Positions 48,624 to 59,937 are shown, counted from the stretch's first letter. The stretch is 64,000 bases of DNA from Sneathiella glossodoripedis JCM 23214 (GCF_000616095.1 NZ_BAMS01000005.1:1-64000); one strand, 5' to 3'. Notes: generated by a model from the sequence alone, not told the origin. Numbers and translations are program-made.

Positions 48624-49918
48624 GCAATAAAAAACATGCCATCGTCAATGTCCGCCTGCTTGATCCCGCAACTGATACAGACACTGTGGGCGGTGTCCTC
48701 ATCGAGGCTGGAAAAATTCTCGACTGGGGAGAGCATATCAAGGCTGATGAAATGCCTGAAGGCTGTGAGATTGAGGATGGTGGTGGCCACTGTCTAATCC
48801 CGGGTCTGGTTGATGCTCACGCCTACCTTTGTGAGCCCGGAAAAGAACACCGCGAAACCATGCAAACAGCAGGCCTCGCGGCAGCGGCAGGTGGAATTAC
48901 AACCATCAATGCGTTTCCAGCAACAGAACCCGTCATTGATGACCCCTCTTTAGTTGAAATGGTCAGGCGGCGCGCTGCAGTTAGCTGTCCGGTTAATATC
49001 GCAATTACAGGAGCCCTTACAAAAGGGCTGCAAGGCCTTGAAATGGCGGAACTTGGCCTGCTTTCAGAAGCAGGTGTAGTCGCATTTAGTGATGGTCAAT
49101 ATGCAATAAATGACATCAACCTGATGCGAAGGGCCCTCGCCTACAGCACAATGTTTGAAAAACCAATTATTGTGCATGCAGAAGAGCCCTACCTTGCAGG
49201 CAGCGGAATGATGACTGGCGGGCGGACCGCCACTTTCATGGGATTGAAATCCATCCCTGCAGCGGCCGAAGCCATACTGGTCGAGCGGGATATACGTCTT
49301 GTTGCAATGACAGGTGCCAGGTGGCATGCGGCCCATTTAAGCACAGCAGACGCGCTTAATTCTATCAGGCGCGCAAAAGACCAGCAGATTAATGTAACAG
49401 CCGGTACTGCACCTCACTATCATGCTCTGAATGATCTTGAAGTCGGTGAATACAGGACCTTTGCCCGTGTCTCACCCCCACTTAGAACCGAGGAAGACCG
49501 GATGGCCGTTGTGGCAGCGATTGCCGATGGCACAATTGATGTAATTTCTTCTCAGCACTTACCGCAAAGTGCAGACAGCAAGCGGCTGCCATTTGCTCAG
49601 GCAAAACCTGGCGTCATTGGGCTGGAAACTATGCTCCCCGTCAGCTTGCGGCTGTACCATAACGAACAAATTGGACTGCTCTCTCTCCTGCGCAGTATGA
49701 CTGTTGCTCCAGCAAAACTACTGGGACTTGACGCAGGTTCGCTAGCGCCGGGCAAGTCGGCAGATATTTGTTTGTTTGACCTCAACAAACCGTGGAAAGT
49801 CGACGGCAGCAATTTACTTTCAAAATCAAAAAATACTGCTTTTGACGGGCACCTATTGCAGGGTAGAGTTCTCAAAACCTGGGTTCAAGGAAATCCGGTA
49901 TTCGAATATAAGGATTAA
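48620..49918 (+). CDS. pyrC': dihydroorotase-like protein, likely non-catalytic (PyrC')
   Basis: A 432-residue dihydroorotase homolog. The usual metal motif DxHxHxREPG reads [10 protein letters not shown], so the second histidine and the arginine are replaced. The catalytic TDHAPH motif reads SQHLPQ. The overall fold markers remain ([30 protein letters not shown]). In Pseudomonas a comparable inactive PyrC' is needed to assemble ATCase, and I infer the same job here. A true dihydroorotase must lie elsewhere. The start overlaps the pyrB stop. Confidence 0.88.
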   Translation: MSNKKHAIVNVRLLDPATDTDTVGGVLIEAGKILDWGEHIKADEMPEGCEIEDGGGHCLIPGLVDAHAYLCEPGKEHRETMQTAGLAAAAGGITTINAFPATEPVIDDPSLVEMVRRRAAVSCPVNIAITGALTKGLQGLEMAELGLLSEAGVVAFSDGQYAINDINLMRRALAYSTMFEKPIIVHAEEPYLAGSGMMTGGRTATFMGLKSIPAAAEAILVERDIRLVAMTGARWHAAHLSTADALNSIRRAKDQQINVTAGTAPHYHALNDLEVGEYRTFARVSPPLRTEEDRMAVVAAIADGTIDVISSQHLPQSADSKRLPFAQAKPGVIGLETMLPVSLRLYHNEQIGLLSLLRSMTVAPAKLLGLDAGSLAPGKSADICLFDLNKPWKVDGSNLLSKSKNTAFDGHLLQGRVLKTWVQGNPVFEYKD

Positions 49919-49920
49919 AA

Positions 49921-50568
49921 ATGCCAGATCCATTGGGGGATATCAGCTTTACCTGGCCGTTTTTTGCGGCGGCACTCATTGGCTATCTTATTGGCTCAAT
50001 ACCCTTTGGGCTTGTCCTTACACGCCTAGCTGGACTCGGAGATGTTCGGAAAATTGGGTCAGGCAACATTGGTGCAACTAATGTTCTTCGAACCGGAAAT
50101 AAGGCACTTGCCTTGGCAACCCTTCTACTGGATGGGGGGAAAGGCGCTGTGGTGGTTATAATCGCCAACGCCTATTTGACGCAGGATTACGCTGTTCTTG
50201 CTGGGGGCGGTGCATTTTTAGGCCACCTGTTTCCAATCTGGTTAAAATTTAAAGGTGGTAAGGGTGTTGCAACTTTTCTGGGCGTAATGCTCGCAATTTC
50301 CTGGCCTGCAGGACTTGGCGCGGCCCTAACCTGGCTTGCCGTTGCGCTGTTGCTTAGAATTTCGTCCCTATCTGCATTGGTTGCCGCCGCTCTATCACCT
50401 GTTTATCTGTATATCCTTTCGCAAACACCTTTTGACGATGCTATTTTTTATGGCGATCTGCAGCGTATTGAATTGTCAATTTTCATGGCTGTCCTCGTGT
50501 TCATTCGGCATCATGAGAACATTCGGCGTCTGTTGAAAGGCGAAGAGCCAAGAATTGGTAAGAAATAA
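49921..50568 (+). CDS. plsY: acyl-phosphate glycerol-3-phosphate acyltransferase
   Basis: Membrane enzyme moving the acyl group from acyl-phosphate to glycerol-3-phosphate in phospholipid synthesis. The 215 residues have SIPFGLVLTRLAGLGDVRKIGSGNIGATNVLR, FKGGKGVATFLG and RHHENIRRLLKGEE, the three conserved cytosolic motifs, between hydrophobic segments. It starts two bases after pyrC' and may share its transcript. Confidence 0.95.
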   Translation: MPDPLGDISFTWPFFAAALIGYLIGSIPFGLVLTRLAGLGDVRKIGSGNIGATNVLRTGNKALALATLLLDGGKGAVVVIIANAYLTQDYAVLAGGGAFLGHLFPIWLKFKGGKGVATFLGVMLAISWPAGLGAALTWLAVALLLRISSLSALVAAALSPVYLYILSQTPFDDAIFYGDLQRIELSIFMAVLVFIRHHENIRRLLKGEEPRIGKK

Positions 50569-50649
50569 ATCGACAATTTTCTACCTATAGAATAAATAAT
50601 ATTTTTATTTTCAATTGACGCGGGATTTTCGTTTCTTCAAAATCAAAGA

Positions 50650-51771
50650 ATGAAAGAAACGCGCGCGCTCACAGAACAAGAAAAAATTGAATGGTTGCGA
50701 CTTATCAGGTCGGAGAATATTGGCCCCATCAGTTTTCACCAATTGCTGGAAAAATTCGGTTCAGCGGCTTCTGCTATTGAACAAATTCCTGAACTCGCAG
50801 CCAAGGGCGGAGCGAAAAGAGCACCAAGAATATTTGCGAAAAAAGCGACAGAAGATGAATACAGAAAGCTAAAAAAACTTGGCGGCCAATTGATCTGCAG
50901 TTGTGAGCCGGCTTATCCTGCTGCCCTACGTCAAATACACGACCCGCCGCCGGTTCTGAGCATAATCGGCCATAGTCATCTCTTGGCGAAGCCCAGTATT
51001 GCAATTGTCGGATCAAGAAACTCCTCTGCTGTGGCTCTCCGCCTTACAGAACGATTTTCGGAAGAGTTGGGAAAGGCAGGGTTTGTCATCTCTTCAGGAT
51101 TGGCCCGCGGCATTGATGCCGCAGCTCACCAAGCTGCTCTTGTGAACGGTACAATCGCTGTTGTCGGAGGCGGTGTCGATATCTCCTATCCAAAAGAGAA
51201 TCAAAAACTGCAACAAATGATATATGAGCAGGGTTGCGTCATCGCAGAGCAACCTCTTGGCACTCAACCACAAGCTCGCCACTTTCCAAGAAGAAACCGA
51301 ATTATTTCAGGTCTATCCGTTGGAGTTTTGGTCATGGAAGCGGCACCAAGATCCGGGTCACTAATTACCGCCCGCATGGCATTGGAACAGGGGAGAGACG
51401 TTTTCGCAATTCCCGGATCCCCACTGGATCCAAGAGCGAAAGGCACCAACAATTTAATCAGGAACGGCGCGCAACTTGTTGAATCTGCATCAGAAATTGT
51501 TGATGCCTTGCGTCAGATCATTCAAAGTCCTATGCGAGAGGAGGGCGATTCAGCCCTTCCCCTGTTTCAGCACGCGCCAAACACTGAAACAATCGACCAA
51601 AACAGCAGAGATGAAATTTTTTCTCTATTGGGACCAACGCCCTGTCCCATCAGTGATATTGTCCACCACACAAACTGCTCTTATACATCAGTTTTAACGA
51701 TTTTACTTGAACTGGAGCTTGCAGGCAGACTAGAACGCCATTTTGGAAACAGAGTTTCCTTGATCGAATAG
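50650..51771 (+). CDS. dprA: DNA processing protein DprA
   Basis: Binds incoming single-stranded DNA and recruits RecA in natural transformation. The 373 residues contain the Rossmann-like region with VGSRNSSAVALR, GLARGIDAAAHQAAL and GGVDISYPKENQKL, and a winged-helix-like C-terminus. Its presence alone does not show competence. The topA gene follows after 70 bases. Confidence 0.93.
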   Translation: MKETRALTEQEKIEWLRLIRSENIGPISFHQLLEKFGSAASAIEQIPELAAKGGAKRAPRIFAKKATEDEYRKLKKLGGQLICSCEPAYPAALRQIHDPPPVLSIIGHSHLLAKPSIAIVGSRNSSAVALRLTERFSEELGKAGFVISSGLARGIDAAAHQAALVNGTIAVVGGGVDISYPKENQKLQQMIYEQGCVIAEQPLGTQPQARHFPRRNRIISGLSVGVLVMEAAPRSGSLITARMALEQGRDVFAIPGSPLDPRAKGTNNLIRNGAQLVESASEIVDALRQIIQSPMREEGDSALPLFQHAPNTETIDQNSRDEIFSLLGPTPCPISDIVHHTNCSYTSVLTILLELELAGRLERHFGNRVSLIE

Positions 51772-51841
51772 CCTCTCTATATATGGCCATGGCCCTATGA
51801 TAAGAGAGGGCATAAACCAGAACGAACCTGCGGTGTCCTAA

Positions 51842-54454
51842 ATGAATGTAGTCGTTGTTGAGTCCCCGGCAAAAGCAAAAACCATTAATAAATATCTGGG
51901 CAAGGACTATACGGTTCTCGCCTCATATGGTCATATTCGCGATCTTCCCTCAAAAGACGGGTCGGTTAAGCCGGACGAAGATTTCGCGATGGATTACCAG
52001 AATGATGCGAAATCAGCAAAGCACATCAAAGCAATTGCGGATGCCCTGAAGGATGCAGAAAACCTTTATTTAGCTACTGACCCTGACCGCGAAGGTGAAG
52101 CCATTGCCTGGCATGTGCTCAAGGTAATGGAAGAAAAAAAGAAGCTGAAAAGCGCCAAAGTCAGCCGCGTCGTTTTCAATGAAATTACAAAGAAGGCTGT
52201 GCTGGATGGGATTGCCAATCCACGTGAGCTGGACATGAACCTTGTCAACGCGCAACAGGCACGCAGGGCACTTGATTATTTGGTCGGATTTACGCTCTCC
52301 CCCGTTCTTTGGCGCAAATTACCAGGCGCAAAATCCGCAGGTCGGGTGCAGTCTGTAGCGCTTCGTCTTATCTGTGAGCGTGAATTGGAAATCGAATCCT
52401 TTGTGCCCGAGGAATACTGGACAATTGATGCCGATTTCAACACATCTGATGGGGACGTGGTTACGGCCCGTCTGACCCAGCTTTCAGGTGAGAAGCTTGA
52501 AAAATTTTCTCTGCCTAGTGAAGACACAGCAAAAGCAGCTGGTGAGAAGGTTAGAAATGGTAGTTTCTCGGTCCAGTCAGTTACCAAGAAACCTGCCAAA
52601 AGAAACCCCTCTCCACCTTTTACAACTTCTACCCTCCAGCAGGAAGCATCACGCAAACTTGGCTTCGGCGCCAAGCGAACCATGATGGCTGCACAGAAAC
52701 TTTACGAAGGATTTGATATTGGCGGTGAGACGACTGGCCTGATTACCTATATGCGTACCGATGGAGTCACTCTTGCCGGTGAAGCTATTCACGCTTGCCG
52801 TGAAGTAATCGCTAGCGAATATGGAGAGAAATTTGTTCCCAAGTCGCCCCGTCAATATAAGACCAAATCAAAGAACGCTCAGGAAGCCCACGAAGCAATC
52901 CGCCCGACAGATATGCGCCGAACCCCAAAAATGATGGCACAATATCTGGATGCAGAACATCTTAAACTTTATGAGTTGATCTGGAAACGCACCATCGCAA
53001 GTCAGATGGAAAGTGCTCAGCTTGAACGCACAACAATCGATTTCGCCGATGGCGCTGGCCAAATCATGCGCGCTACGGGCAGCGTGGTTCGCTTTGCGGG
53101 TTTTCTCAAACTGTATGAAGAGGGTCGAGACGATTCCGACGATGAAAAGGATGGAAAAAGACTTCCGGCTGTAGAAGAAGGAGACCGGATGACAACTTCC
53201 GAAGTCCGCGAAGATCAGCATTTCACGGAACCCGCCCCTCGCTACACTGAAGCCAGCTTGGTCAAAAAGCTGGAAGAATTGGGTATTGGCCGCCCATCGA
53301 CCTATGCCTCTATCATCTCGGTTCTTCAGGATCGCGACTACGTGAAGCTTGATCAGAAACGTTTTATCCCTGAAGACAAAGGACAGCTTGTAACAGCGTT
53401 CCTTTCCTCTTTTTTCACGCGCTATGTCGAATATGATTTCACGGCTCAGCTTGAAGAACGTCTGGACGATATTTCTGACGCGAAAGTAGACTGGAAACAA
53501 GTCTTAAGAGATTTCTGGAATGACTTTAACCTGTCCGTAGAAGGGACAGCCGAACTGCGTGTCAGTGATGTTCTGGAAGAGCTGAACAAGGTATTGGGTC
53601 CCCATATTTTTCCACCACGTGAAGATGGAAAAGATCCAAGGGGATGCCCGAAATGTGACGACGGTCGACTCAGTCTTAAAACTGGTCGTTTCGGAGCGTT
53701 TATTGGCTGTTCCAATTACCCCGATTGTCGATACACTCGCCAACTGGGCGCTACAGAGGAAGAAGCGGAAGCCACGCAGGATGATGGCCCCAGAATTCTC
53801 GGTATTGAACCAAAGAGCGGACTTGAGATCAGTCTGCGGAAAGGCCCATACGGTCCCTACCTGCAACTTGGTGAGGCTGAACCGAAGAAAAAACCGAAGC
53901 GGGTGTCTATTCCAAAAGACATTATGATTGAAGATGTCGATTTGGAAATAGCCCTGCAGTTAATTTCTCTCCCCCGCGAAATCGGCCCTCATCCGGAAAC
54001 TGGATCTATGATTACGGCTAATCTTGGTCGCTATGGTCCATATGTGGAATGTGATAAAAAATATGGAAAACTTTCCAGCGGAATGGAAGTTCTCACAGTG
54101 GGGATGAACCGGGCTGTTGAGCTTCTGGCTGCATCCAAAACACGCGGTGCCGGACGGGCTGCGCCCCCCTTACGTGTTGTAGGCGCCCATCCTGACGATG
54201 GTGCAGATATAAACGTAAAAGACGGACGCTATGGTCCATATGTAACACATGGCGGTATTAATGCGACAATACCCAAAGGCTCAGACCCAATGACCATTAC
54301 GCTCGAAGAAGCCGTAAAATTGCTGGCTGAGCGAGCGGAAAAAACTGGTAAGAAGCCCAAAAAAGCCAAAGCTGCTGCCAAAAAGAAACCAGCGGCAAAG
54401 AAAAAGGCCCCGGCGAAGAAAACTGCATCCAAGAAGTCCACTGCTAAAGATTGA
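51842..54454 (+). CDS. topA: DNA topoisomerase I
   Basis: Type IA topoisomerase that relaxes negative supercoils, 870 residues. The TOPRIM motif VVESPAKAKTI begins the protein, with DPDREGEAIAWH shortly after. The active tyrosine is in GLITYMRTDGV. One zinc ribbon of four cysteines remains (CPKC about residue 602, CSNYPDC about 628). Several repeated GRYGPYV domains and a lysine/alanine-rich tail follow. No break is seen across this long frame. Confidence 0.97.
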   Translation: MNVVVVESPAKAKTINKYLGKDYTVLASYGHIRDLPSKDGSVKPDEDFAMDYQNDAKSAKHIKAIADALKDAENLYLATDPDREGEAIAWHVLKVMEEKKKLKSAKVSRVVFNEITKKAVLDGIANPRELDMNLVNAQQARRALDYLVGFTLSPVLWRKLPGAKSAGRVQSVALRLICERELEIESFVPEEYWTIDADFNTSDGDVVTARLTQLSGEKLEKFSLPSEDTAKAAGEKVRNGSFSVQSVTKKPAKRNPSPPFTTSTLQQEASRKLGFGAKRTMMAAQKLYEGFDIGGETTGLITYMRTDGVTLAGEAIHACREVIASEYGEKFVPKSPRQYKTKSKNAQEAHEAIRPTDMRRTPKMMAQYLDAEHLKLYELIWKRTIASQMESAQLERTTIDFADGAGQIMRATGSVVRFAGFLKLYEEGRDDSDDEKDGKRLPAVEEGDRMTTSEVREDQHFTEPAPRYTEASLVKKLEELGIGRPSTYASIISVLQDRDYVKLDQKRFIPEDKGQLVTAFLSSFFTRYVEYDFTAQLEERLDDISDAKVDWKQVLRDFWNDFNLSVEGTAELRVSDVLEELNKVLGPHIFPPREDGKDPRGCPKCDDGRLSLKTGRFGAFIGCSNYPDCRYTRQLGATEEEAEATQDDGPRILGIEPKSGLEISLRKGPYGPYLQLGEAEPKKKPKRVSIPKDIMIEDVDLEIALQLISLPREIGPHPETGSMITANLGRYGPYVECDKKYGKLSSGMEVLTVGMNRAVELLAASKTRGAGRAAPPLRVVGAHPDDGADINVKDGRYGPYVTHGGINATIPKGSDPMTITLEEAVKLLAERAEKTGKKPKKAKAAAKKKPAAKKKAPAKKTASKKSTAKD

Positions 54455-54487
54455 TTTATCGCGGATATATCCGCAGAAACAGGTATT

Positions 54488-56816
54488 GTGAAACGCAAAA
54501 CACCAGCGCCAAACCAGTTGCCAACCAAAGAAGAAATTCGGACCTTCATTGAAAAAAGTGAAGGTCCTGTTGGCAAGCGTGAAATTGCCAAAGCTTTTGG
54601 TATTAAAGGTTCCGACAGAATTTATCTCAAACAGATTCTCAAAGAATTGATCGAGGATGGAACTCTGGAAAAAGGCCATCGTCGCTCTGTAAATCCGGCA
54701 GGAACGCTTCCATCCGTGTTGATCGCTGATGTCGCCCGCATTGATGATAATGGTGAGGCAATAGCGAAACCGGTTAAATGGGATAGTGACGCTCCTGCCC
54801 CGATTATATATGTGCAAACTGATCGCAAAAGCCGGACAAAGATCAAAGCACCTGCTGTAGGTGATCGGCTTTTGTTAAAAACGTATCGTCAGCCAAATGG
54901 CAACTATGATGGACGTGTTATACGGCACTTGAAAGCGACAAGTGGTCCTGTCCTTGGCGTTTACACCAAAACAGGAGCCAATGGTCGCATTCAGCCAACA
55001 GATCGCAAAAACAAAAAAGAGATCATTGTTCTGGATGAGCATTCAATGAATGCGCAAAGCGGCGAAGTTGTTGTTTGTGAATTACTTCCGGGGCGGCAGT
55101 TTGGATTACCGGAAGGAAAAATTACCGAGCGTCTGGGTCCAATGGGCGACTCGCGGTCAATTAGCATGGTCGCTATTCACACCCACGGCATTCCTTATGA
55201 ATTTAATGACGATGTGGTCCGTGAAGCCCTAAATGCAAAACCAGTCACGCTTGGCAATCGCACAGACCTGCGTCATTTACCAATAGTTACCATTGACCCA
55301 GCAGATGCAAGAGACAGAGATGACGCTGTTTGGGCGGCACCGGATAAGAGCACGGACAATCCTGATGGTTGGCAGATTATCGTCGCGATCGCAGATGTGG
55401 CCCATTATGTGACCACTGGTTCTGCGCTTGATCGAAGTGCTTTGGAAAGGGGCAATTCAGTCTATTTTCCAGATCGGGTTGTTCCAATGCTTCCCCATGA
55501 ACTTTCCAGTGACTTGTGTTCCTTGCATGAGAAAGTTGACCGGCCCGTCATGGCGGTCAGAATGACTTTTGACAAGCATGGAAATAAGGTGCGACACGAG
55601 TTTATGCGCTCTTTGATTAATTCTGTTGCCTCTCTTACATATGAACAGGCTCAATCAGCGCATGACGGACACCCGGATACGCAAACCGAGCCCCTAAAAG
55701 AGTCAGTCATTGATCCCTTATTTGCAGCTTACGCAGTTCTTAAAAAAGCCAGAGACAAACGTGAACCTCTTGATCTTGATCTGCCAGAGAGGAAAATTGA
55801 ACTGAACGAGGATGGTTTATAAAATCAGTCGGCAAGAAGCATCGATTTACGGCTCACATGCTGATTGAAGAATTCATGATTCAGGCAAATGTCTGCGCAG
55901 CCGAAACACTGATTGCCAAGAAAAGCCCTTGCATGTTCCGCGTTCATGAACAACCTGACAGGGACAAACTTGAAGGGTTGCATGAGATTCTAGGTGATAT
56001 GGATATCAGTTTTGCGAAAGGGCAAGTCTTAAAAACCTCTACTTTCAATAATATCCTTGCCCAGGCAAAGACGGAAACTGATAAAGAACTGGTCAGCGCA
56101 TTGGTCCTCAGATCTCAGTCTCAGGCAGTGTATAGCCCCGATAACAGACATCACTTCGGGCTCAACCTAAAGAACTATGCGCATTTCACATCCCCAATCC
56201 GGCGTTATGCGACCTGCTGGTCCATCGCAGTCTAATTTCTGCTCACGGATTTGGAACTGATGGCCTCTCTGACGATCAGGCAGATCAATTTGATCAAATC
56301 GGTGAGCAGATTTCAAATCTGGAAAGACGCGCTATGGTCGCGGAGCGCCAAACACTCGATCGTTTTACAGCTGTGTTTCACGCCAATCAGGTTGATAAAA
56401 TTTTCGAAGCTAAAGTCACAGGTGTCACCCGGGCGGGTTTGTTTGTATCGTTAGAACCAACTGGTGCGGATGCATTGGCCCCTATCTCTACGCTCGGCCA
56501 TGATTTCTTTATTTATGATCAGGACCGCCATACGCTATTTGGTGAGCGCACCGGCGTAACCTTTCGATTGGCCGACAGAATTATGGTTCGACTTCAGGAA
56601 GTAGATATAACAACAGGTAGTATGATCGTTACCGTCGAAGACGGTGATGAGAACCCCGCCTACAAGTCACGGATAAACAAAAAACGCAGTCAGAGGGGCT
56701 CTCGATCAGCCAAATCACCGAGAGCGCCACAAACAGCCAAAAAGTCGCGAAAGAAAACGATGCCTAAAGCGCGTAAAAAGGCATTACTGAAAAAGAAAAA
56801 CTCGAAAGACGGTTAA
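54488..56816 (+). CDS. rnr: ribonuclease R, with two sequence frameshifts
   Basis: RNB-family 3'-5' exoribonuclease. The first part has cold-shock domains and DARDRDDAVWAA, the RNB metal-binding motif. The frame stops near 55816-55818 (GGTTTATAA); adding one T gives DGFIKSVGKKHRFTAHMLIEEFMIQANV. It breaks again near 56211 (GCGACC); adding one G gives SPIRRYADLLVHRSLI. The S1 domain (FEAKVTGVTRAGLFVSL) and a basic tail end the protein. Repaired length about 776 residues. The start is a GTG 33 bases after topA. Confidence 0.9.
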
Positions 56817-56916
56817 GAAAAGAGCTTGCGGCACAGTGTCGCATGAGTTTGATTTCATACGACAACATACTAAAATTTGCTATATTCGTCCCCCAATCAA
56901 GATGTGGTGGAGACTC

Positions 56917-57315
56917 ATGAGACAGGAACGACCTCTCGGTACAGCCTTCGTAAATGGTTTGAAATGTAAATGCCCTGCCTGCGGCGAGGGTAAGATTTTC
57001 AAAGGTTACATAAAAGTCCGGCATAGCTGTGACCACTGTGGGCTTGAACTGCACCATCAACGTGCAGACGATGCCCCGCCCTACTTCACCATGCTAATCG
57101 TCCTGCACTTCGTTGTATCCGGCATTTTGACTGTTGAGCAGTTATACAGCCCAGCAAACTGGGTACAGCTTGTGATCTGGATGCCAGTTGCAACACTCAT
57201 GTCATTTTTACTATTACCGCCCATAAAAGGCGCATTGATTGGCATTCAATGGGCGAAGGAAATGCACGGATTCAATCCGGAAAAAGATGGCTATACTGCT
57301 CAACAAATCGACTGA
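56917..57315 (+). CDS. DUF983 family membrane protein
   Basis: A 132-residue protein with a zinc ribbon at its N-terminus (CKCPACGEG, then CDHCG) and two hydrophobic segments (about residues 60-80 and 88-108). That is the layout of DUF983, whose role is unknown. The ATG at 56917 follows GTGGAG; the longer GTG-started frame at 56836 is not convincing. It lies between rnr and the NUDIX pair as in other alphaproteobacteria. Confidence 0.88.
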   Translation: MRQERPLGTAFVNGLKCKCPACGEGKIFKGYIKVRHSCDHCGLELHHQRADDAPPYFTMLIVLHFVVSGILTVEQLYSPANWVQLVIWMPVATLMSFLLLPPIKGALIGIQWAKEMHGFNPEKDGYTAQQID

Positions 57316-57392
57316 TTAATCCGTTTGACGTCCAACTACTGGACTTCACGCGTTAATAAGGGCATTCTTGTCTAAAAACAGGAAAAGCTCTT

Positions 57393-58112
57393 ATGGAAAC
57401 AACAAAAAAACGTGTCATTGCCGAAAACCGAAAAGATGGCTCAAAAGCCCCAAGGCCCAAAGACGCTTCAACGATCATAATATACCGCAATTCTGGGTCA
57501 CGCACCGAAATCCTGATGGGCGAGAGAAGCGCCCGCCACAGCTTCATGCCAAATACATATGTCTTTCCAGGTGGCCGAGTAGATGCAGGCGATTCAAGAA
57601 TTATTCCCGCTAAAGACCTTTGCCCCGACGTCTTGGAGCGTTTATGTCGCGGGGGATGCAGCCCAGCGCGAGCAAGAGCACTGGCCATAGCAGCAATTCG
57701 GGAGACTTTTGAAGAAACTGGCCTGAGAATAGCCGCAAATTATGACAAACCAAGACGATCGAAAGTAAGTGTGTGGAATGAGTTTGGCACAGTTACCTGC
57801 GGCCCGGATCTATCTGAACTCGACTATATTGTTCGTGCTGTCACTCCACCCATGCGGAAAAAGCGATTTAACACCCGGTTTTTTGTCTATGATGGCAATG
57901 AAATTGAAGGCGAACTTGGTGGGTCTGACGAATTACTGGATATGAAATGGGTAACCCTAGAAGAGGCACGTGATCTGGAAATTCCTGCCATCACTGAATT
58001 TGTTCTAAATGAAGTAGAAGGGTATTTACGAAACCCGCCAAAGAAAACGGCACTTCATCCTGTCAAATTGTTCAAGATGGTCAACGGCAAACGGGTATTT
58101 ACGACCGAATGA
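57393..58112 (+). CDS. NUDIX hydrolase, long-loop type
   Basis: A 239-residue NUDIX protein. The box is split by a long insertion: PGGRVDAGDSR, then about thirty residues, then AIRETFEETGL, the REx2EE core. That layout resembles Nudt19/RP2-like CoA or nucleotide-sugar diphosphatases. The start has AGGAAAAG upstream. The next gene starts inside its stop in an ATGA and encodes a relative, so the pair probably arose by duplication. Confidence 0.85.
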   Translation: METTKKRVIAENRKDGSKAPRPKDASTIIIYRNSGSRTEILMGERSARHSFMPNTYVFPGGRVDAGDSRIIPAKDLCPDVLERLCRGGCSPARARALAIAAIRETFEETGLRIAANYDKPRRSKVSVWNEFGTVTCGPDLSELDYIVRAVTPPMRKKRFNTRFFVYDGNEIEGELGGSDELLDMKWVTLEEARDLEIPAITEFVLNEVEGYLRNPPKKTALHPVKLFKMVNGKRVFTTE

Positions 58113-58741
58113 GCATGAAACTATCCGTTAAAGCCGCCGTACGTCCGCGTGACGCGGCAAGCCTTGTATTATACAGAAAGCAAGCAGGCCAAATCAGAGT
58201 TCTGATGGGCAAGCGCGCAAAAGCACATCGGTTTCTTCCTAATGTTTTCGTCTTTCCCGGTGGGCGCGTTGACGCGAGCGATCATAGGATGCCCGCACTT
58301 AAACCGCTTAAAGAGTCAGTTGCACACCAACTTTCACAGCCGGGGAACAAGGCGCATGCGATTGGTTGCGCCGCTGTTCGCGAGACTTTTGAGGAAACCG
58401 GGCTGACAATTGGGCAGAGCGAAGATCAGTTCATAAAACCGGATCTGTCGGGCCTCGACTATTTGGCACGGGCCATAACGCCCGCTCACAACCCGATCCG
58501 CTTCAACACGCGTTTTTTAATGGTTGATGCGGATCACAGTTCCGGTAGTTTAGCTGGTTCAGGTGAGTTGCTACACTTACAATGGTTTCCCATTGAAGAC
58601 GCTTTGGCGATGCCACTCGTTGATGTTACCGAGTTTGTACTTATTGAACTAAAAAACAGGTTAGCAAACCCGTCGCGACCACCGGCCGTCCCTCCACTTT
58701 TCACTTATCGAAACGGCAAGGCAATGGTTACGAGGGGCTAA
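58109..58741 (+). CDS. second NUDIX hydrolase, tandem paralogue
   Basis: A 210-residue relative of the previous product with the same architecture: VFPGGRVDASDHR, a long insertion, then AVRETFEETGLTIG. Both end in a strand and loop with FNTRF. The two differ enough (for example in the insertion) that they may have different substrates or form a heterodimer. Translationally coupled by ATGA overlap. Confidence 0.82.
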   Translation: MSMKLSVKAAVRPRDAASLVLYRKQAGQIRVLMGKRAKAHRFLPNVFVFPGGRVDASDHRMPALKPLKESVAHQLSQPGNKAHAIGCAAVRETFEETGLTIGQSEDQFIKPDLSGLDYLARAITPAHNPIRFNTRFLMVDADHSSGSLAGSGELLHLQWFPIEDALAMPLVDVTEFVLIELKNRLANPSRPPAVPPLFTYRNGKAMVTRG

Positions 58742-58758
58742 GAAACAGGTCATGAAGC

Positions 58759-59909
58759 ATGAGCCCGAGAAAATCAATAATCATAATAATTGCCGCCGTC
58801 ACGGCAATGGGGCTCTCCCTCAGCCTTTCCATACCACTTGTTTCACTCGCTCTTGAGCGAAGGGATGTTGGTGCAGATATTATCGGCTTAATGGGCGCTC
58901 TGCCCGCTTTAGCCTTTATATTTGTATCACCTGTAGTGCCGCGTCTGACACGAATATTTGGCTCTGGCCCTCTCCTGTGGCTCTCCCTGATTTTATGCAG
59001 CGGATCCATCTTCGGCCTCGCGCTCGATGATAACCTGATATACTGGTTTATTCTGCGCATTCTCATCGGTGTAGGTATGTCGATTCTTTTTCTGATTGCT
59101 GAAACCTGGATCAATCAGGTTTCCAGTGATGAAAACCGCGGCAAGATAATTGGCCTTTATGTCACGATCCTGACAATGGGATTTGCCTCCGGTCCGATTT
59201 TGATCAACTTTCTGGGAACCGAAGGAACGAAGCCCTTTGTAATTGCCAGCCTGATAGTAGCCTCCGCCGGTGTTGTGTTTCTTTTCGCGGGAAGAAACTA
59301 CCCAAAATTTGAAGGGCAAAGCAGCTTTTCCGTTTTTTCTTTCATCCGAATAGCGCCCCTGATTTGTGCTGCAGCCTTACTTTTATCTTTTTTCGACGGA
59401 ACCATCCTCACCTTGCTGCCGGTCTATGGTGTTCGGCATGAAATGAGCGAAGGAATGGCGGTACTGATGACCAGCACACTGCTGGCAGGCAATATTTTAT
59501 TGCAATTTCCCATAGGCTGGCTGGCTGATAAATTTGGCGAAAAACCAATTATTCTCGTATGCGGTCTGTTAGGACTAACGGGTGCAATTCTTCTGCCTTC
59601 CTGATAACAACACAGTATATCCTATGGCCCTCACTTGTCATCTGGGGCGGTGCAGTAGTCGGCACCTATACCTTGGCGCTCGTCATCATGGGGCGGCAAT
59701 TTGTCGGGGCCGAACTCATAACAGCCAACGCAACAGCAGGCGTTTTGTGGGGCGTTGGCAGTCTTGCAGGCCCAGCAGTTGGCGGCTATGCGATGAAACT
59801 TTCAGATTCTTACGGAATGCCGGGTGTATTCGTCGTAATTTGCCTTCTCTTTGTCTGCCTGACGCTGCGCGAAATGACTAAAAAAACAAGCTATGCTGCG
59901 GCTAAATAA
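58759..59909 (+). CDS. MFS transporter, one frameshift
   Basis: Major facilitator family protein. The first frame has about nine segments and ends GLTGAILLPS; the next frame continues FLITTQYILWPSLVIWGG with three more. Adding one T to CCTTCC at 59598 gives LLPFLITTQYI and a 383-residue protein with twelve segments. The IPLVSLALERR start and the GWLADKFGEKP loop (cytosolic MFS motif) are typical of YcaD-like permeases. The substrate is not known. It starts 18 bases after the second NUDIX gene. Confidence 0.85.
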
Positions 59910-59937
59910 AAAACCTTGGGAAAAATAACTGTTATGC

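Noticed and set aside
52868-53500. 210-residue ORF on the minus strand inside topA
   Set aside because: Shadow of topA with no family features or ribosome-binding site.
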